DNA of 64,000 nucleotides. Origin: Asanoa sp. WMMD1127. Its GTDB lineage: Bacteria > Actinomycetota > Actinomycetes > Mycobacteriales > Micromonosporaceae. The translations under genes and the position numbers were made by a program. Every line of letters begins with the position of its first letter. Within the stretch, counting starts at the first letter, position 1. The stretch lies in NCBI RefSeq assembly GCF_029626225.1, contig NZ_JARUBP010000001.1, positions 310,001 through 374,000 of the forward strand, written 5' to 3'. Below the pieces are notes generated by a model that saw nothing but the letters and a program-made list of their open reading frames with translations, searched no databases and was not told the origin of the DNA. Below, piece after piece: positions 23,644-35,093 of this stretch.

Positions 23644-24443
23644 TGGCCGGCCGTCGCCCGTTGCCGATTCCTGACCACCGGCCGGCGAAGCTCCTCGCCG
23701 AGAAACTCCGTCTGCTCAAGGGCCGCGACATCTCGTACCGGGCCATGGGCAAGGCCGCGCAGACCGACCACCGTGCCTTGTCGACCACGGCTAACGGCAG
23801 CTACCAGAGCTGGTCGTCGGTCGAGCGATTCCTCGGCGCGCTGGCGAAACTTGGCCGCGCGGTGACCCAGGAGGACGTACGCGAGTGCCGGGCGCTGCAT
23901 CGAATCGCCCACCGCAACCAGCAACCGCACACTCAGTCCACTATGGATGAGGCCGTGGCTGTTCCGCCGAGCCTGGCGCACGCCGTACACATGCAGGATC
24001 TGGTCACGTCTCTTGTGGACCTGGCGATGGAGAAGCGTCTCGACCTCGATGCGTGGCGGACCCGTAGTGCCGACTCGCACGAGGCGGGACGCAGCGGCAG
24101 CCCTGAGTGGGAGGTGCTCACCGGTCGCCGGCCGCCCACCTGGGCCGTGGTGCGACGGATCGTCGAGCAAGCCGGGGGCGGCAGCGTCGACCTGGCACGC
24201 TGGGAGGTGGTCTGGCGACGCGTCACCGGCGGCGAGGATGCGGCCGAAAGGACCGCGCCCGCTGGCACGGGTGACACGCCAGCCGAGGAAGGCGGCCAGA
24301 CGCAGAAGGGCGAGCCGCGGAAGGACGCCTGGTGGCACCGGCGATGGTTCGGTCGCAACCGCGGCACACCGGACGACGCTCGCCAATCCGAGGCAGGCGC
24401 GACACGTCGACGTGGCTCACATCGCGCCACAGTCGCCCGCTGA
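23643..24443 (+). CDS. HTH-type regulator-like protein (XRE-related, Micromonosporaceae type)
   Basis: 266 residues from the ATG at 23643. Residues 10-60 (KLLAEKLRLLKGRDISYRAMG, AAQTDHRALSTTANG) resemble the degenerate HTH found in many actinomycete proteins. A second segment around 150-190 (LTGRRPPTWAVVRRIVEQAGG) repeats the pattern seen in XRE domains that precede signalling modules. The C-terminal 60 residues are hydrophilic and basic (RRWFGRNRGT, ATRRRGSHRA). No enzymatic domain is present. A regulatory or DNA-binding role is inferred. It may be controlled through the short leader ORF. Confidence 0.5.
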   Translation: MAGRRPLPIPDHRPAKLLAEKLRLLKGRDISYRAMGKAAQTDHRALSTTANGSYQSWSSVERFLGALAKLGRAVTQEDVRECRALHRIAHRNQQPHTQSTMDEAVAVPPSLAHAVHMQDLVTSLVDLAMEKRLDLDAWRTRSADSHEAGRSGSPEWEVLTGRRPPTWAVVRRIVEQAGGGSVDLARWEVVWRRVTGGEDAAERTAPAGTGDTPAEEGGQTQKGEPRKDAWWHRRWFGRNRGTPDDARQSEAGATRRRGSHRATVAR

Positions 24444-24479
24444 CGCATCTCGGACTCGCCGCGCCCCTGACCGCCTGGC

Positions 24480-24534
24480 CGAAACTATCGGCATCGAGCT
24501 GAAACTATCGCTTGAAAACCCTGGAACTTTCTGC
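24480..24534 (+). promoter_or_regulatory. Operator-like direct repeats upstream of the xylanase gene
   Basis: GAAACTATCG occurs twice exactly 20 bp apart (24481 and 24501), and a third related element GGAACTTTC follows at 24523. The CGAAACTATCG form is close to the CGAAA-TTTCG type operators bound by LacI-family regulators of xylan genes in actinomycetes. Phasing by two helical turns supports cooperative binding. No cognate regulator is in the window. Confidence 0.5.
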
Positions 24535-24650
24535 GAGCATACAGGCCTATCTATCGATGTTAGCGCTCACATCGACATCCGGGCCGGCCTGGGCAGCCGC
24601 AGCCACGTGGGTGACGCACGGCCGGGCACGTGCGCCGCTCGAACGCCTAG

Positions 24651-28513
<3,863 letters not shown>

Positions 28514-28567
28514 GGCTTACCTGAGCAGACGGCCGGACTGAACCGGGCGGCCCGGGCGGGTCGCCCG

Positions 28568-28735
28568 TCAGCCCGGCCGCGCGGTGAGGCCGCCGACGAA
28601 GGCGAGCTGCAGCATCTGCGAGAACCATTGGCGGCGGAGCGCCGCACTACCAAGCGCCTCTTCGAACGGGCGGTCGAGCGCGCTGAGGTCGAGCAGTGTC
28701 TCGTTAACGTCGAATGCGATCACTCGCGTCGCCAT
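28568..28735 (-). pseudogene. Truncated haloacid dehalogenase (HAD) gene
   Basis: A 55-codon frame with GGAG 6 nt before its ATG encodes MATRVIAFDVNETLLDLSAL, then RRQWFSQMLQLAFVGG. This is the exact N-terminus of type II haloacid dehalogenases, including the catalytic DVNET aspartate. Real enzymes are about 220 residues; here a TGA follows LTARPG and nothing resembling the rest of the Rossmann core lies beyond. The gene has lost its 3' three quarters next to the polyesterase gene. Confidence 0.75.
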
Positions 28736-28901
28736 TGGGTACTCCGTTCGGCTGCAGGGTCCCTGCTGAATTCGTCAGTATCAGATCCCGAGGACCAAGC
28801 CACCGCCCGGCGGTGCACCGGCTCAGATGCGCGGCCCATACTGACAGCCTGCATCGGCATGCAAGTTTGCCGCAGCCACGATGTGCGCGATCGGAGCCGC
28901 A

Positions 28902-29699
28902 ATGGAGCACGTGGATGTCGAAGGGCTGCGAATCTGCTATGAACGGGCAGGGTCGGGGCCGACGATCCTTCTGTTGCACGGGTTCATCGGTGACGGCCGG
29001 TCCACCTGGTCCGCCCAGCTGGATGATCTGTCCGACGAGTTCACCGTCGTGGCCTGGGACGCCCCCGGCTCCGGCCAGTCGTCGCTTCCGCCGGCCTCCT
29101 TCCGGGCCAATGACTACGCGGACTGTCTGGCGGCGTTCGTTCGCGCACTGCGGCTCGACCCATTGCACCTGGTGGGATTGTCCTTCGGCGGGATCGTGGC
29201 TCTCGAACTTTTCCGCCGACGAGCGGTTGTCCCGCGACGCCTGGTGCTCGCCGGCGCGTACGCCGGTTGGGCCGGTTCATTGCCCGCCGACGCCGTCGGC
29301 GAACGGCTGCGCGTCAGCCTCGATCGGGCGGACCTCCCGCCGGACCAGTTCGTCGAGGCGATGCTGTCATCGATGTTCTCAGCGTCCGCGCCGGCCGAGG
29401 CCGTCGCCGCGTTCGGCGCGAGCGTGCGAGCGTTCAGCCCGGCCGGGTTCCGCGCCATGACGTGGGCGTCGGCCGAAGCGGACCTCCGCGACGTTCTCGG
29501 CACCGTGGATGTACCCACCCTGCTGCTCTACGGCGATCACGACACCCGCGCGCCGCTGGCCGTCGCGCACGCGCTCCACACCGCGATAACCGGATCCGAG
29601 TTGGTCGTCCTGCCCGGCGTCGGACATGTCAGCCCGGTCGAGGCGCCCGAACTGTTCAACCGCGAGCTCCGCGGGTTCCTGACGCGAACCACCGCATGA
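28902..29699 (+). CDS. Alpha/beta hydrolase
   Basis: 265 residues from the ATG at 28902, which has GGAG 5 nt upstream; an ATG at 28881 is the longer alternative. Typical features are ILLLHGFIGDGRSTW (oxyanion), VVAWDAPGSGQSS, the nucleophile elbow LVGLSFGGIVALEL, the acid LLYGDHDTRAPLAVA and LPGVGHVSPVEAPELF with the catalytic histidine. It resembles 3-oxoadipate enol-lactonase-like and haloperoxidase-like hydrolases. The substrate is not inferable from context. Confidence 0.85.
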   Translation: MEHVDVEGLRICYERAGSGPTILLLHGFIGDGRSTWSAQLDDLSDEFTVVAWDAPGSGQSSLPPASFRANDYADCLAAFVRALRLDPLHLVGLSFGGIVALELFRRRAVVPRRLVLAGAYAGWAGSLPADAVGERLRVSLDRADLPPDQFVEAMLSSMFSASAPAEAVAAFGASVRAFSPAGFRAMTWASAEADLRDVLGTVDVPTLLLYGDHDTRAPLAVAHALHTAITGSELVVLPGVGHVSPVEAPELFNRELRGFLTRTTA

Positions 29700-29748
29700 C
29701 CCGAGCACCTGCGTGTCCCAGACCGCCCGATTGTGCCACGGCACCTTT

Positions 29749-30132
29749 CTACACCAGCCCACCATGGCGAGCGCAGAACTCGTTGCCTTCCGGATCGGCC
29801 AGGACCCGCCAGCCGTCATGCTCGGACAACACCGTGGCGCCCAGCCGGACGAGTTGCTCCAGATGAGCCTCGTCCCGGAGCCGGACATCGACATGCATGC
29901 GGTTCTTCACGGTCTTGGGCTCGGGAACCTCTTGAAGGAAGAAGACCAGGGAACCGTCCGGGGAGTCGATGGCCACCGTCGGATCGGTCTCCGGTGTCAG
30001 GCCCAGGGATGCGAGCCGGGCAACCTCGGCCTCGTCGTAGGGCCGGATCCGCCAACCAAGCGCGACCTCCCAGAACCGCGCCAGGCTCGACGCATGACGG
30101 CAATCCAGCACGATCTCCACGAGATGGCTCAT
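29749..30132 (-). CDS. VOC (glyoxalase/bleomycin-resistance fold) protein
   Basis: 127 residues. LVEIVLDCRHASSLARFWEVALGW, TVAIDSPDGSLVFFLQEVPEP, KNRMHVDVRLRD and RVLADPEGNEFCA give the two beta-alpha-beta-beta-beta halves of the vicinal oxygen chelate fold (glyoxalase_6 subtype). Such proteins range from dioxygenases to drug-binding proteins, so function is open. A TAGCGT box (30145-30140, minus) ends 7 nt before the ATG, suggesting leaderless expression. Confidence 0.85.
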   Translation of the reverse strand: MSHLVEIVLDCRHASSLARFWEVALGWRIRPYDEAEVARLASLGLTPETDPTVAIDSPDGSLVFFLQEVPEPKTVKNRMHVDVRLRDEAHLEQLVRLGATVLSEHDGWRVLADPEGNEFCARHGGLV

Positions 30133-30251
30133 CCGACGAACGCTACCGATGCTGCTCGCATCCCGCGAGACCACCCGAGCAGCCCCGCGACCAGTTCGCG
30201 GTACGAGCGATGCCGAGCTCGCTGAGCCGACGCCCCGACAACCCAGCCACC

Positions 30252-30953
30252 TCAGCCGGCTCGTACCTGCTCGAAGCGGAACTCGCGGATGAAGCAGTCC
30301 CGGGGTTGGCCCACCGCGAACATGACGCAGTCGATCACCGACTGCGCGGTGAGGTCGCTGTCCGACCGCCGCGGTCCGTCCTGGACGAAGTCCGGCGGGA
30401 ACAGGGAGATGACGCGGATCCCTTCCGGCCGGAGCCGGTGCGACAGGATCTCGGCAAGCCCGGCGTGGGCGTGCTTGGCCGCGTAGAAGGCCGGATGCGC
30501 ACCCGAACGGCGATGGCCCACCTCGCCGCACGCGGAGATCATGTTGACGATGTCGGGCCGGGACGAGGCGCGCAGCAGCGGCAGCAGGTGCTTCGTCAGC
30601 AGCACGGTGCCGGTGCCGCCGGCCGCCAGGACGCCCTCGATCGTGTCGTCGGAGGCTTCGGCCAGGTCGTCGCCGTCGACGTACGCAGCGCCGTTGTTGA
30701 TCAGCACGTCCAGGTGGCTCGTCCGCTCGGCCACGGCCGCGGCGAAACCGCGCACCGAGTCTGGTGCCGCGAGGTCGCACACGAATGCTTCGGCTCGAGC
30801 CGGGCCGATGGCGTCCGCCACCCGCTGCGCCGCCGCCCCGTCGCGGGCCGAGAGGAAGACGTGGGCACCGCGTGCGGCGAACGCCTCGGCCAGCAGTCGA
30901 CCCGTGCCGCGAGCGGCGCCGGTGATGGCGACGCGCAGACCGTCAAGATCCAT
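30252..30953 (-). CDS. Short-chain dehydrogenase/reductase (SDR)
   Basis: 233 residues. The NAD(P)-binding TGAARGTGR, the NNGA-containing LDVLINNGAAY, and a Y-x3-K catalytic pair in AFYAAKHAHAG define a classical SDR. FVCDLAAPDSV is the adenine-pocket aspartate region. The serine of the triad lies in VNMISACGEVG. The substrate is unknown. It lies between the VOC gene and a phosphotransferase, all on the minus strand, but spacing (about 45-120 bp) does not demand one operon. Confidence 0.88.
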   Translation of the reverse strand: MDLDGLRVAITGAARGTGRLLAEAFAARGAHVFLSARDGAAAQRVADAIGPARAEAFVCDLAAPDSVRGFAAAVAERTSHLDVLINNGAAYVDGDDLAEASDDTIEGVLAAGGTGTVLLTKHLLPLLRASSRPDIVNMISACGEVGHRRSGAHPAFYAAKHAHAGLAEILSHRLRPEGIRVISLFPPDFVQDGPRRSDSDLTAQSVIDCVMFAVGQPRDCFIREFRFEQVRAG

Positions 30954-30997
30954 GGACAGCAGTGAAGCACCTCAACCCCGGTTGAGGTCCAGCGTTG

Positions 30998-31732
30998 TCA
31001 GACCGGTCGGACCTCGGCGAGCCGCTTGACCGAGAACTCGTCGTCCCAGCAGACGGCGGCTTCCCAGGCGGCCGACGCCTGCGCGGCGATGTCCCACGCC
31101 TCGTCGTCGAGTCCCGCGGCGTTGTCGGGCAGCACGAGATCGAGGTCGGGCACGTCGACATGCGCCTCGTCCCAGTCGATCAGGGCGACCCGATCAGGGG
31201 TCATGCGTACGTTGCCGAGGTTGTTGGGGTCGCCGTGGACGACGCAGGTCGGACGTCCGGTGAGCCGTGCCCACGCCGCCCGGCATCGCGCGACGCCCTC
31301 GGCGGGCATCGCGTTGAGGTCGACCTTCGTCCCGGTCTCGGCGTGCAGGAGGTCGGTCGACGAACGCCAACCCGGGCGCTGGGGCCAGCCGCGCGTCAAC
31401 CGGTGCAGCTCGCGGAGCGCCTCGGCAACCCGCTGCCAGTCCGCGTGTGTCTCGGGCGGTACACCCTCCACATAGGTCATCACCACCAGGCCGTCGACGA
31501 ACAGCCGGCCATCCACAGTGGGCATCGGCACCGGAACACTCAGACCCTGACGGTCAAGGAATCGGAGAAGCTCGGTCTCCCACGCGAGATCGGCGTCGCT
31601 CCCAGTGCCGAGCCGGCCGACCGCCGGCCGCCCGTCGACGCGCAGGCGCCACACGTCGTTGGCGACTCCGCCCGTCAGCGGTTCGACCCGAGCGGCGTCG
31701 TCACCCCACTGCCCGAGCGCCTCCCAACCCAC
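30998..31732 (-). CDS. APH-family phosphotransferase (aminoglycoside phosphotransferase-like)
   Basis: 244 residues of the APH/choline kinase fold. LTGGVANDVWRL forms the nucleotide loop, VVHGDPNNLGNV the catalytic Brenner-type loop (HGDxxxxN), and LIDWDEAHVDVPDLDL the metal-binding DW motif. Such proteins phosphorylate small hydroxylated molecules, and most family members in soil actinobacteria are not proven resistance enzymes. Nothing in the context points to a particular substrate. Confidence 0.8.
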   Translation of the reverse strand: MGWEALGQWGDDAARVEPLTGGVANDVWRLRVDGRPAVGRLGTGSDADLAWETELLRFLDRQGLSVPVPMPTVDGRLFVDGLVVMTYVEGVPPETHADWQRVAEALRELHRLTRGWPQRPGWRSSTDLLHAETGTKVDLNAMPAEGVARCRAAWARLTGRPTCVVHGDPNNLGNVRMTPDRVALIDWDEAHVDVPDLDLVLPDNAAGLDDEAWDIAAQASAAWEAAVCWDDEFSVKRLAEVRPV

Positions 31733-31735
31733 GGC

Positions 31736-32524
31736 TCACACCGTACGGGATCCGCCTTGGGCGAGGCGGGAGATGTGCTCCCATGCTTCGAGACCGGCGA
31801 GACGGCCGGCGTACTCGGTGCGCACCTCGTCCAGTCCCTTGGTGCCGAAGAGCACTCGCAGCGGTGGGTTGGGCGCGTCGGCGAGGGCGAGCAGCGCGCG
31901 GCCGGTGGCTTCGGGGTCCCCGGGCTCGAAGCCGGAGCCGGCCACGCCGGTCCAGAGGGCTTCACGGGCGTGCGCGTACGCCGGGTCGGGGGTGGTCTGC
32001 GGCGAGGCGGCGATGAGGTCGGTGGGGAACATGACCGGTTCGATCAGCGTGACGTGGATGTCATACGCCGCGACCTCGGCGGCGAGCGCCTGGCTCATCG
32101 CTTCGAGTGCCCATTTCGAAGCCTGGTAGATGCCCAGCGTCGGGTGGGCGACCAGGCCTCCGAGGGAGGAGACCTGCATGATCCGGCCACGGCGGCGCCG
32201 GCGCATGCCGGGCAACACGGCTTGGGTCGTCCAGAGCGCGCCGAAATAGTTGACGTCCATCTGCGCGCGGGCCTGATCGGCGCCGACTTCCTCCACCGCG
32301 CCGACGAGCATGTGGCCGGCATTGTTGACCAGCAGGTCGATGCCGCCGAAGCGCCGCTCGGCCTGGTCGACGGCCGCGTCGACCGCGGCGCGGTCGGTGA
32401 CGTCGAGCGCGAGCGCCAGCACGCGGTCGCCGTAGCGGTCGACGAGCGGCTTCAGCGTTGCGGCGTCGCGGGCGACGGCGGCGAGGTTGTCGCCGCGGTC
32501 CAGGACGGCCCGCGCCCAGTGGGC
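31736..32524 (-). pseudogene. 5'-truncated SDR oxidoreductase
   Basis: An open frame from about 32524 down to 31736 reads WARAVLDRGDNLAAVARD, then LVDRYGDRVLALALDVTD, LLVNNAGHMLVG, SSLGGLVAHPTLG and IYQASKWALEAMSQ. All of this is diagnostic of SDR family enzymes, with the S-Y-K triad intact. The N-terminal beta strand and the TGASRGxGR cofactor loop are absent: reading upstream meets an in-frame TGA after a few codons with no start. The truncation point coincides with the truncated regulator on the other strand. A GTG at 32422 could start a shortened but cofactor-less protein. Confidence 0.75.
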
Positions 32525-32832
32525 GGGCCACGGTCACCCGCCGCGACGACGCCCGGGCCCGGTCACTGGTCTCGTTGCTGCTCGCCGACAGCGCGGAGTT
32601 CGCGGCGCTGTGGGACCTGCACGACGTCGCCGTCATGCGCCGTCGCCGGAAGCGGATCCGGCACCCGCAGGTCGGCCTGCTGGAGTTCGACTGCCAGTTC
32701 CTCGTCGACGAGGACCGATCGCAGATCCTCGCCCTCTTCTCACCGGTGCCAGGAAGCGCGACCGCCGAGCGACTCACCTTGCTCGCCCTCACCCACAGCC
32801 CAGCGCGGCCAGCGACCCTAACGGGTGAATGA
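32525..32832 (+). pseudogene. 5'-truncated XRE/MmyB-type transcriptional regulator
   Basis: The frame contains ARSLVSLLLADSAEFAALWDLHDVAVM and KRIRHPQVGLLEFDCQFLV, the C-terminal MmyB-like ligand-binding region of a large actinobacterial family of XRE regulators (about 280 residues). The HTH and the first two thirds are gone. In intact genomes these regulators are normally divergent from an SDR-type gene, exactly the relationship seen here with the truncated SDR at 31736-32524. One deletion explains both losses. Confidence 0.7.
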
Positions 32833-32877
32833 GGTCAGGTATCGCCGACCTCAGTAGACTTCCACCGGCGTGATTCC

Positions 32878-33276
32878 GTGTTGACCGATGGGCGGAACCG
32901 AGTGACTGTAGAGATCTCCATCGTCGATGGCGCTGTCGACGACCTCGAATCGCTTCACGAATGGCTCACCTCCGAAGATTCGCTCCGCGGGCGCGTCCAC
33001 AAGGGAGCGGTTGTTCCGGCGCCCGACGAGATGGGCGCCCTGTCCGACAGCCTCGTGGTGGCGCTGAGTTCGGGGGGTGCCGTCACCGCTTTCGCGAGCG
33101 CCGTGACGGCGTGGGCGCGGCACCGCGCGCCAAGAGTCAAGATCCGGGTCTCGGTGACGAGAACCGGCCGCACGGTGGAGGTCGACGCCAGCAACTTCGC
33201 CGACGCGCACCAGGTCATCGCCGAGGCACTGGGCAACGCCGACGGAGAACGAGCGGATGCGCCTGCCCAGGGCTGA
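32878..33276 (+). CDS. EACC1-type protein (effector-associated constant component)
   Basis: 132 residues; a GTG at 32902 giving MTVEISIV is a likely shorter start. The pattern VEISIVDGAVDDLESLHEWLTSED, RGRVHKGA, MGALSDSLVVALSSGGAVTAFASAV, KIRVSVTRTGRTVEVDASN matches EACC1. This small alpha/beta protein was described computationally in bacterial conflict systems, where it is encoded with caspase-like or STAND effectors. Its exact role is unproven; it may be an adaptor or sensor. A TAGACT box at 32855-32860 precedes the gene. Its 3' end overlaps the caspase gene by 20 bp. Confidence 0.75.
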   Translation: MLTDGRNRVTVEISIVDGAVDDLESLHEWLTSEDSLRGRVHKGAVVPAPDEMGALSDSLVVALSSGGAVTAFASAVTAWARHRAPRVKIRVSVTRTGRTVEVDASNFADAHQVIAEALGNADGERADAPAQG

Positions 33277-34483
33277 GGAGTCGCAGGTCGTGCTCATCGG
33301 CAGCGCCACCTATGACAGCGGCGCACTGCATGACCTGCCGGCGGTGACCAACAACCTGATCGACCTGTACGCGACGCTCACCGACCCGACGTTGTGCGGT
33401 CTTCGGACCGAGCACGCGCATTTCGTTCCGCAGCCCCGCCTGCCCGATGTCGGCATCACCATCGAGGTGGCGGCGCAGAAAGCGACCGACGTCCTGCTGG
33501 TCTACTACTCGGGTCACGGCATTCCGATGGATGGCGGCGAGCTCTACCTTGCGCTCGGCCAGACCATGCCGGAATACGTCGCGTACACCGCTCTCTCGTT
33601 CAGTCTGGTGCGCAAAGCGCTCGCGAACAGCCCGGCCCGGCACCGCATCCTGATCCTCGACTGTTGCTTCTCGGGACGTGCGATCGAGGCGATGGCGGAC
33701 CCGTCGTCCCTGGTCGCGGGGCAGACGGAGATCTCGGGCTCCTACACCCTCACCTCGGTCGGGAAGAACGTGACGGCCATCGCGAAGCCCGGCGAGCGGC
33801 ACACCGCGTTCACCGGAGCGCTCTTGGGTTTGTTGCGCAACGGGGTGGCCGGTGCGCCCGAGCTGCTGTCGCTGCGCGATCTGTACCGCTCGGTCCGACA
33901 CCACCAGCACGTGCGCGGCCTGCCCGAGCCGCAACAGCGAGGCACGGGGTTCACCGACGAGATAGCACTCGCCAGAAACGTCGCCAACTCGACCGTGCTC
34001 ACCAACTTCGGAAACCGGCATGAGCCAGTCGACGTCAGCGTCACCGACCTGACCGTGGAAGCCAGGGTGGTCATCCAGGACATGAGGCAGTTCGAGCGCG
34101 AGTTCAGGACCCGGCTGGTGGCCTTCTTCCAGCAACAACTTCGGCAGTTGCCGAGCGTCCGGCCGGCACCCGCGGGCCTGGAGCGGTTCGTTCACGAGTA
34201 CAAGATCCGCCTGACGGTCTTCCTGCAGGGCAGGATCACGGAAGCCGAGGGCTTCCGCATGCGGGAGGCCCGGCCGACCGACGATCGCCAACTGCAGCAG
34301 CTGCTCGAGTTCATCGACGAGTACAGGACTCGGCTGAAAGGTTTCCTCGTGCGGCTCCACCAGGACGTGGCTGATTACGAGCTGCCCGAGGTGCACGACG
34401 CCCGGTACTACACCCATTTCCTCTCGGAACACGTAGAGGCGCACCTCGCGCAGCAGCTGTCGCTGTTCACCGAGCCCGGCTAG
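33257..34483 (+). CDS. Caspase-like cysteine protease (peptidase C14) with a novel C-terminal helical domain
   Basis: 408 residues. Residues 8-250 are a caspase-family p20/p10-like domain: VVLIGSATYDSGALHDLPAV at the start, H87 in VYYSGHG, and the DCC-x-SG motif ILILDCCFSGRA with C137 as the expected nucleophile. TAFTGALLGLL is typical of the later core. Residues 260-408 are helical and carry three copies of F-x2-E-[FY]-x2-R-L-x2-F (279-291, 311-323, 352-364); no known domain is recognised. The start overlaps the EACC1 gene, so the two are co-translated. In related systems the caspase is the toxic effector released on phage or other insult. Confidence 0.85.
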   Translation: MRLPRAEESQVVLIGSATYDSGALHDLPAVTNNLIDLYATLTDPTLCGLRTEHAHFVPQPRLPDVGITIEVAAQKATDVLLVYYSGHGIPMDGGELYLALGQTMPEYVAYTALSFSLVRKALANSPARHRILILDCCFSGRAIEAMADPSSLVAGQTEISGSYTLTSVGKNVTAIAKPGERHTAFTGALLGLLRNGVAGAPELLSLRDLYRSVRHHQHVRGLPEPQQRGTGFTDEIALARNVANSTVLTNFGNRHEPVDVSVTDLTVEARVVIQDMRQFEREFRTRLVAFFQQQLRQLPSVRPAPAGLERFVHEYKIRLTVFLQGRITEAEGFRMREARPTDDRQLQQLLEFIDEYRTRLKGFLVRLHQDVADYELPEVHDARYYTHFLSEHVEAHLAQQLSLFTEPG

Positions 34484-34530
34484 CTGGTGACCTCCGGCCC
34501 CGCCGCGGAGGAAGATCTGTCTCGTGACCG

Positions 34531-34558
34531 TGTCGATCGGCGGCTCGCTCGTTCGACC
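34531..34558 (+). promoter_or_regulatory. ECF42-type promoter of the first DGPF gene
   Basis: TGTCGA (34531-34536), 17-nt spacer, CGACC (34554-34558), 49 bp before the start codon. The same elements with the same spacing precede the second DGPF gene at 50146. TGTCGA with a CGAxC -10 is the known ECF42 promoter type. Confidence 0.8.
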
Positions 34559-34606
34559 TGTGGGGGTGAGAGCCGAGAGGCGGCCTCGCCGAGGAGGAGA
34601 ACCGCG

Positions 34607-35005
34607 ATGCCGAAGTACATGCTGATCATGCGGGGCACCGACGAGTCGAACGCGGCAATCAAGGCCGGGTTCCAGGAGTTGGCGGCCGCGACCTACCACT
34701 ACATCGAGGAGCTGGTCGAGGCCGGCGTGTTCGTCGCGGCCGAGGGCCTGGACGAGCCGAGCGACGGCGTGGTGGTCGACTTCAGCGGCGAGACCCCGGT
34801 GGTCACCGACGGTCCGTACGGCGAGACCAGGGAACTGTTCGGCGGCTACTTCCTGCTCGATGTGGGCTCGAAGCAGGAGGCGGTCGACTGGGCCCGGCGG
34901 ATCCCGGCGGTCCGCGGGTCGAAGATCGAAGTGCGACGGGTGGCCGGCGACGAGGAGATGCCGCTGACCAGCGAGGGGTCGGTCGAGGAGAGCGGCCGGG
35001 TCTGA
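34607..35005 (+). CDS. YCII-related DGPF-domain protein
   Basis: 132 residues with GGAGGAG upstream of the ATG. PKYMLIMRGTDES and the name-giving VVTDGPYGETRELFGGYFLLDV (DGPF/DGPY motif) define the family, with AAEGLDEP and VDWARRIPAVRGSKIEVRRV. These ferredoxin-like 120-140 residue proteins are regularly encoded with ECF42 sigma factors. Their biochemical role is unknown. The promoter implies control by the ECF42 gene at 50565. It is a paralogue of the protein at 50146. Confidence 0.9.
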   Translation: MPKYMLIMRGTDESNAAIKAGFQELAAATYHYIEELVEAGVFVAAEGLDEPSDGVVVDFSGETPVVTDGPYGETRELFGGYFLLDVGSKQEAVDWARRIPAVRGSKIEVRRVAGDEEMPLTSEGSVEESGRV

Positions 35006-35093
35006 CAGCGACAGAGCGGGTCGGCGCGGGCCGTCGCCTCGCCGACTCGCGTCACCCCTGGCGACGGCTGATCACCTTCGTTAGCCTCGCTCG

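Noticed and set aside
30998-31732. Calling this gene an aminoglycoside-resistance determinant
   Set aside because: Only generic APH/choline-kinase motifs are present, and most soil relatives have other substrates.
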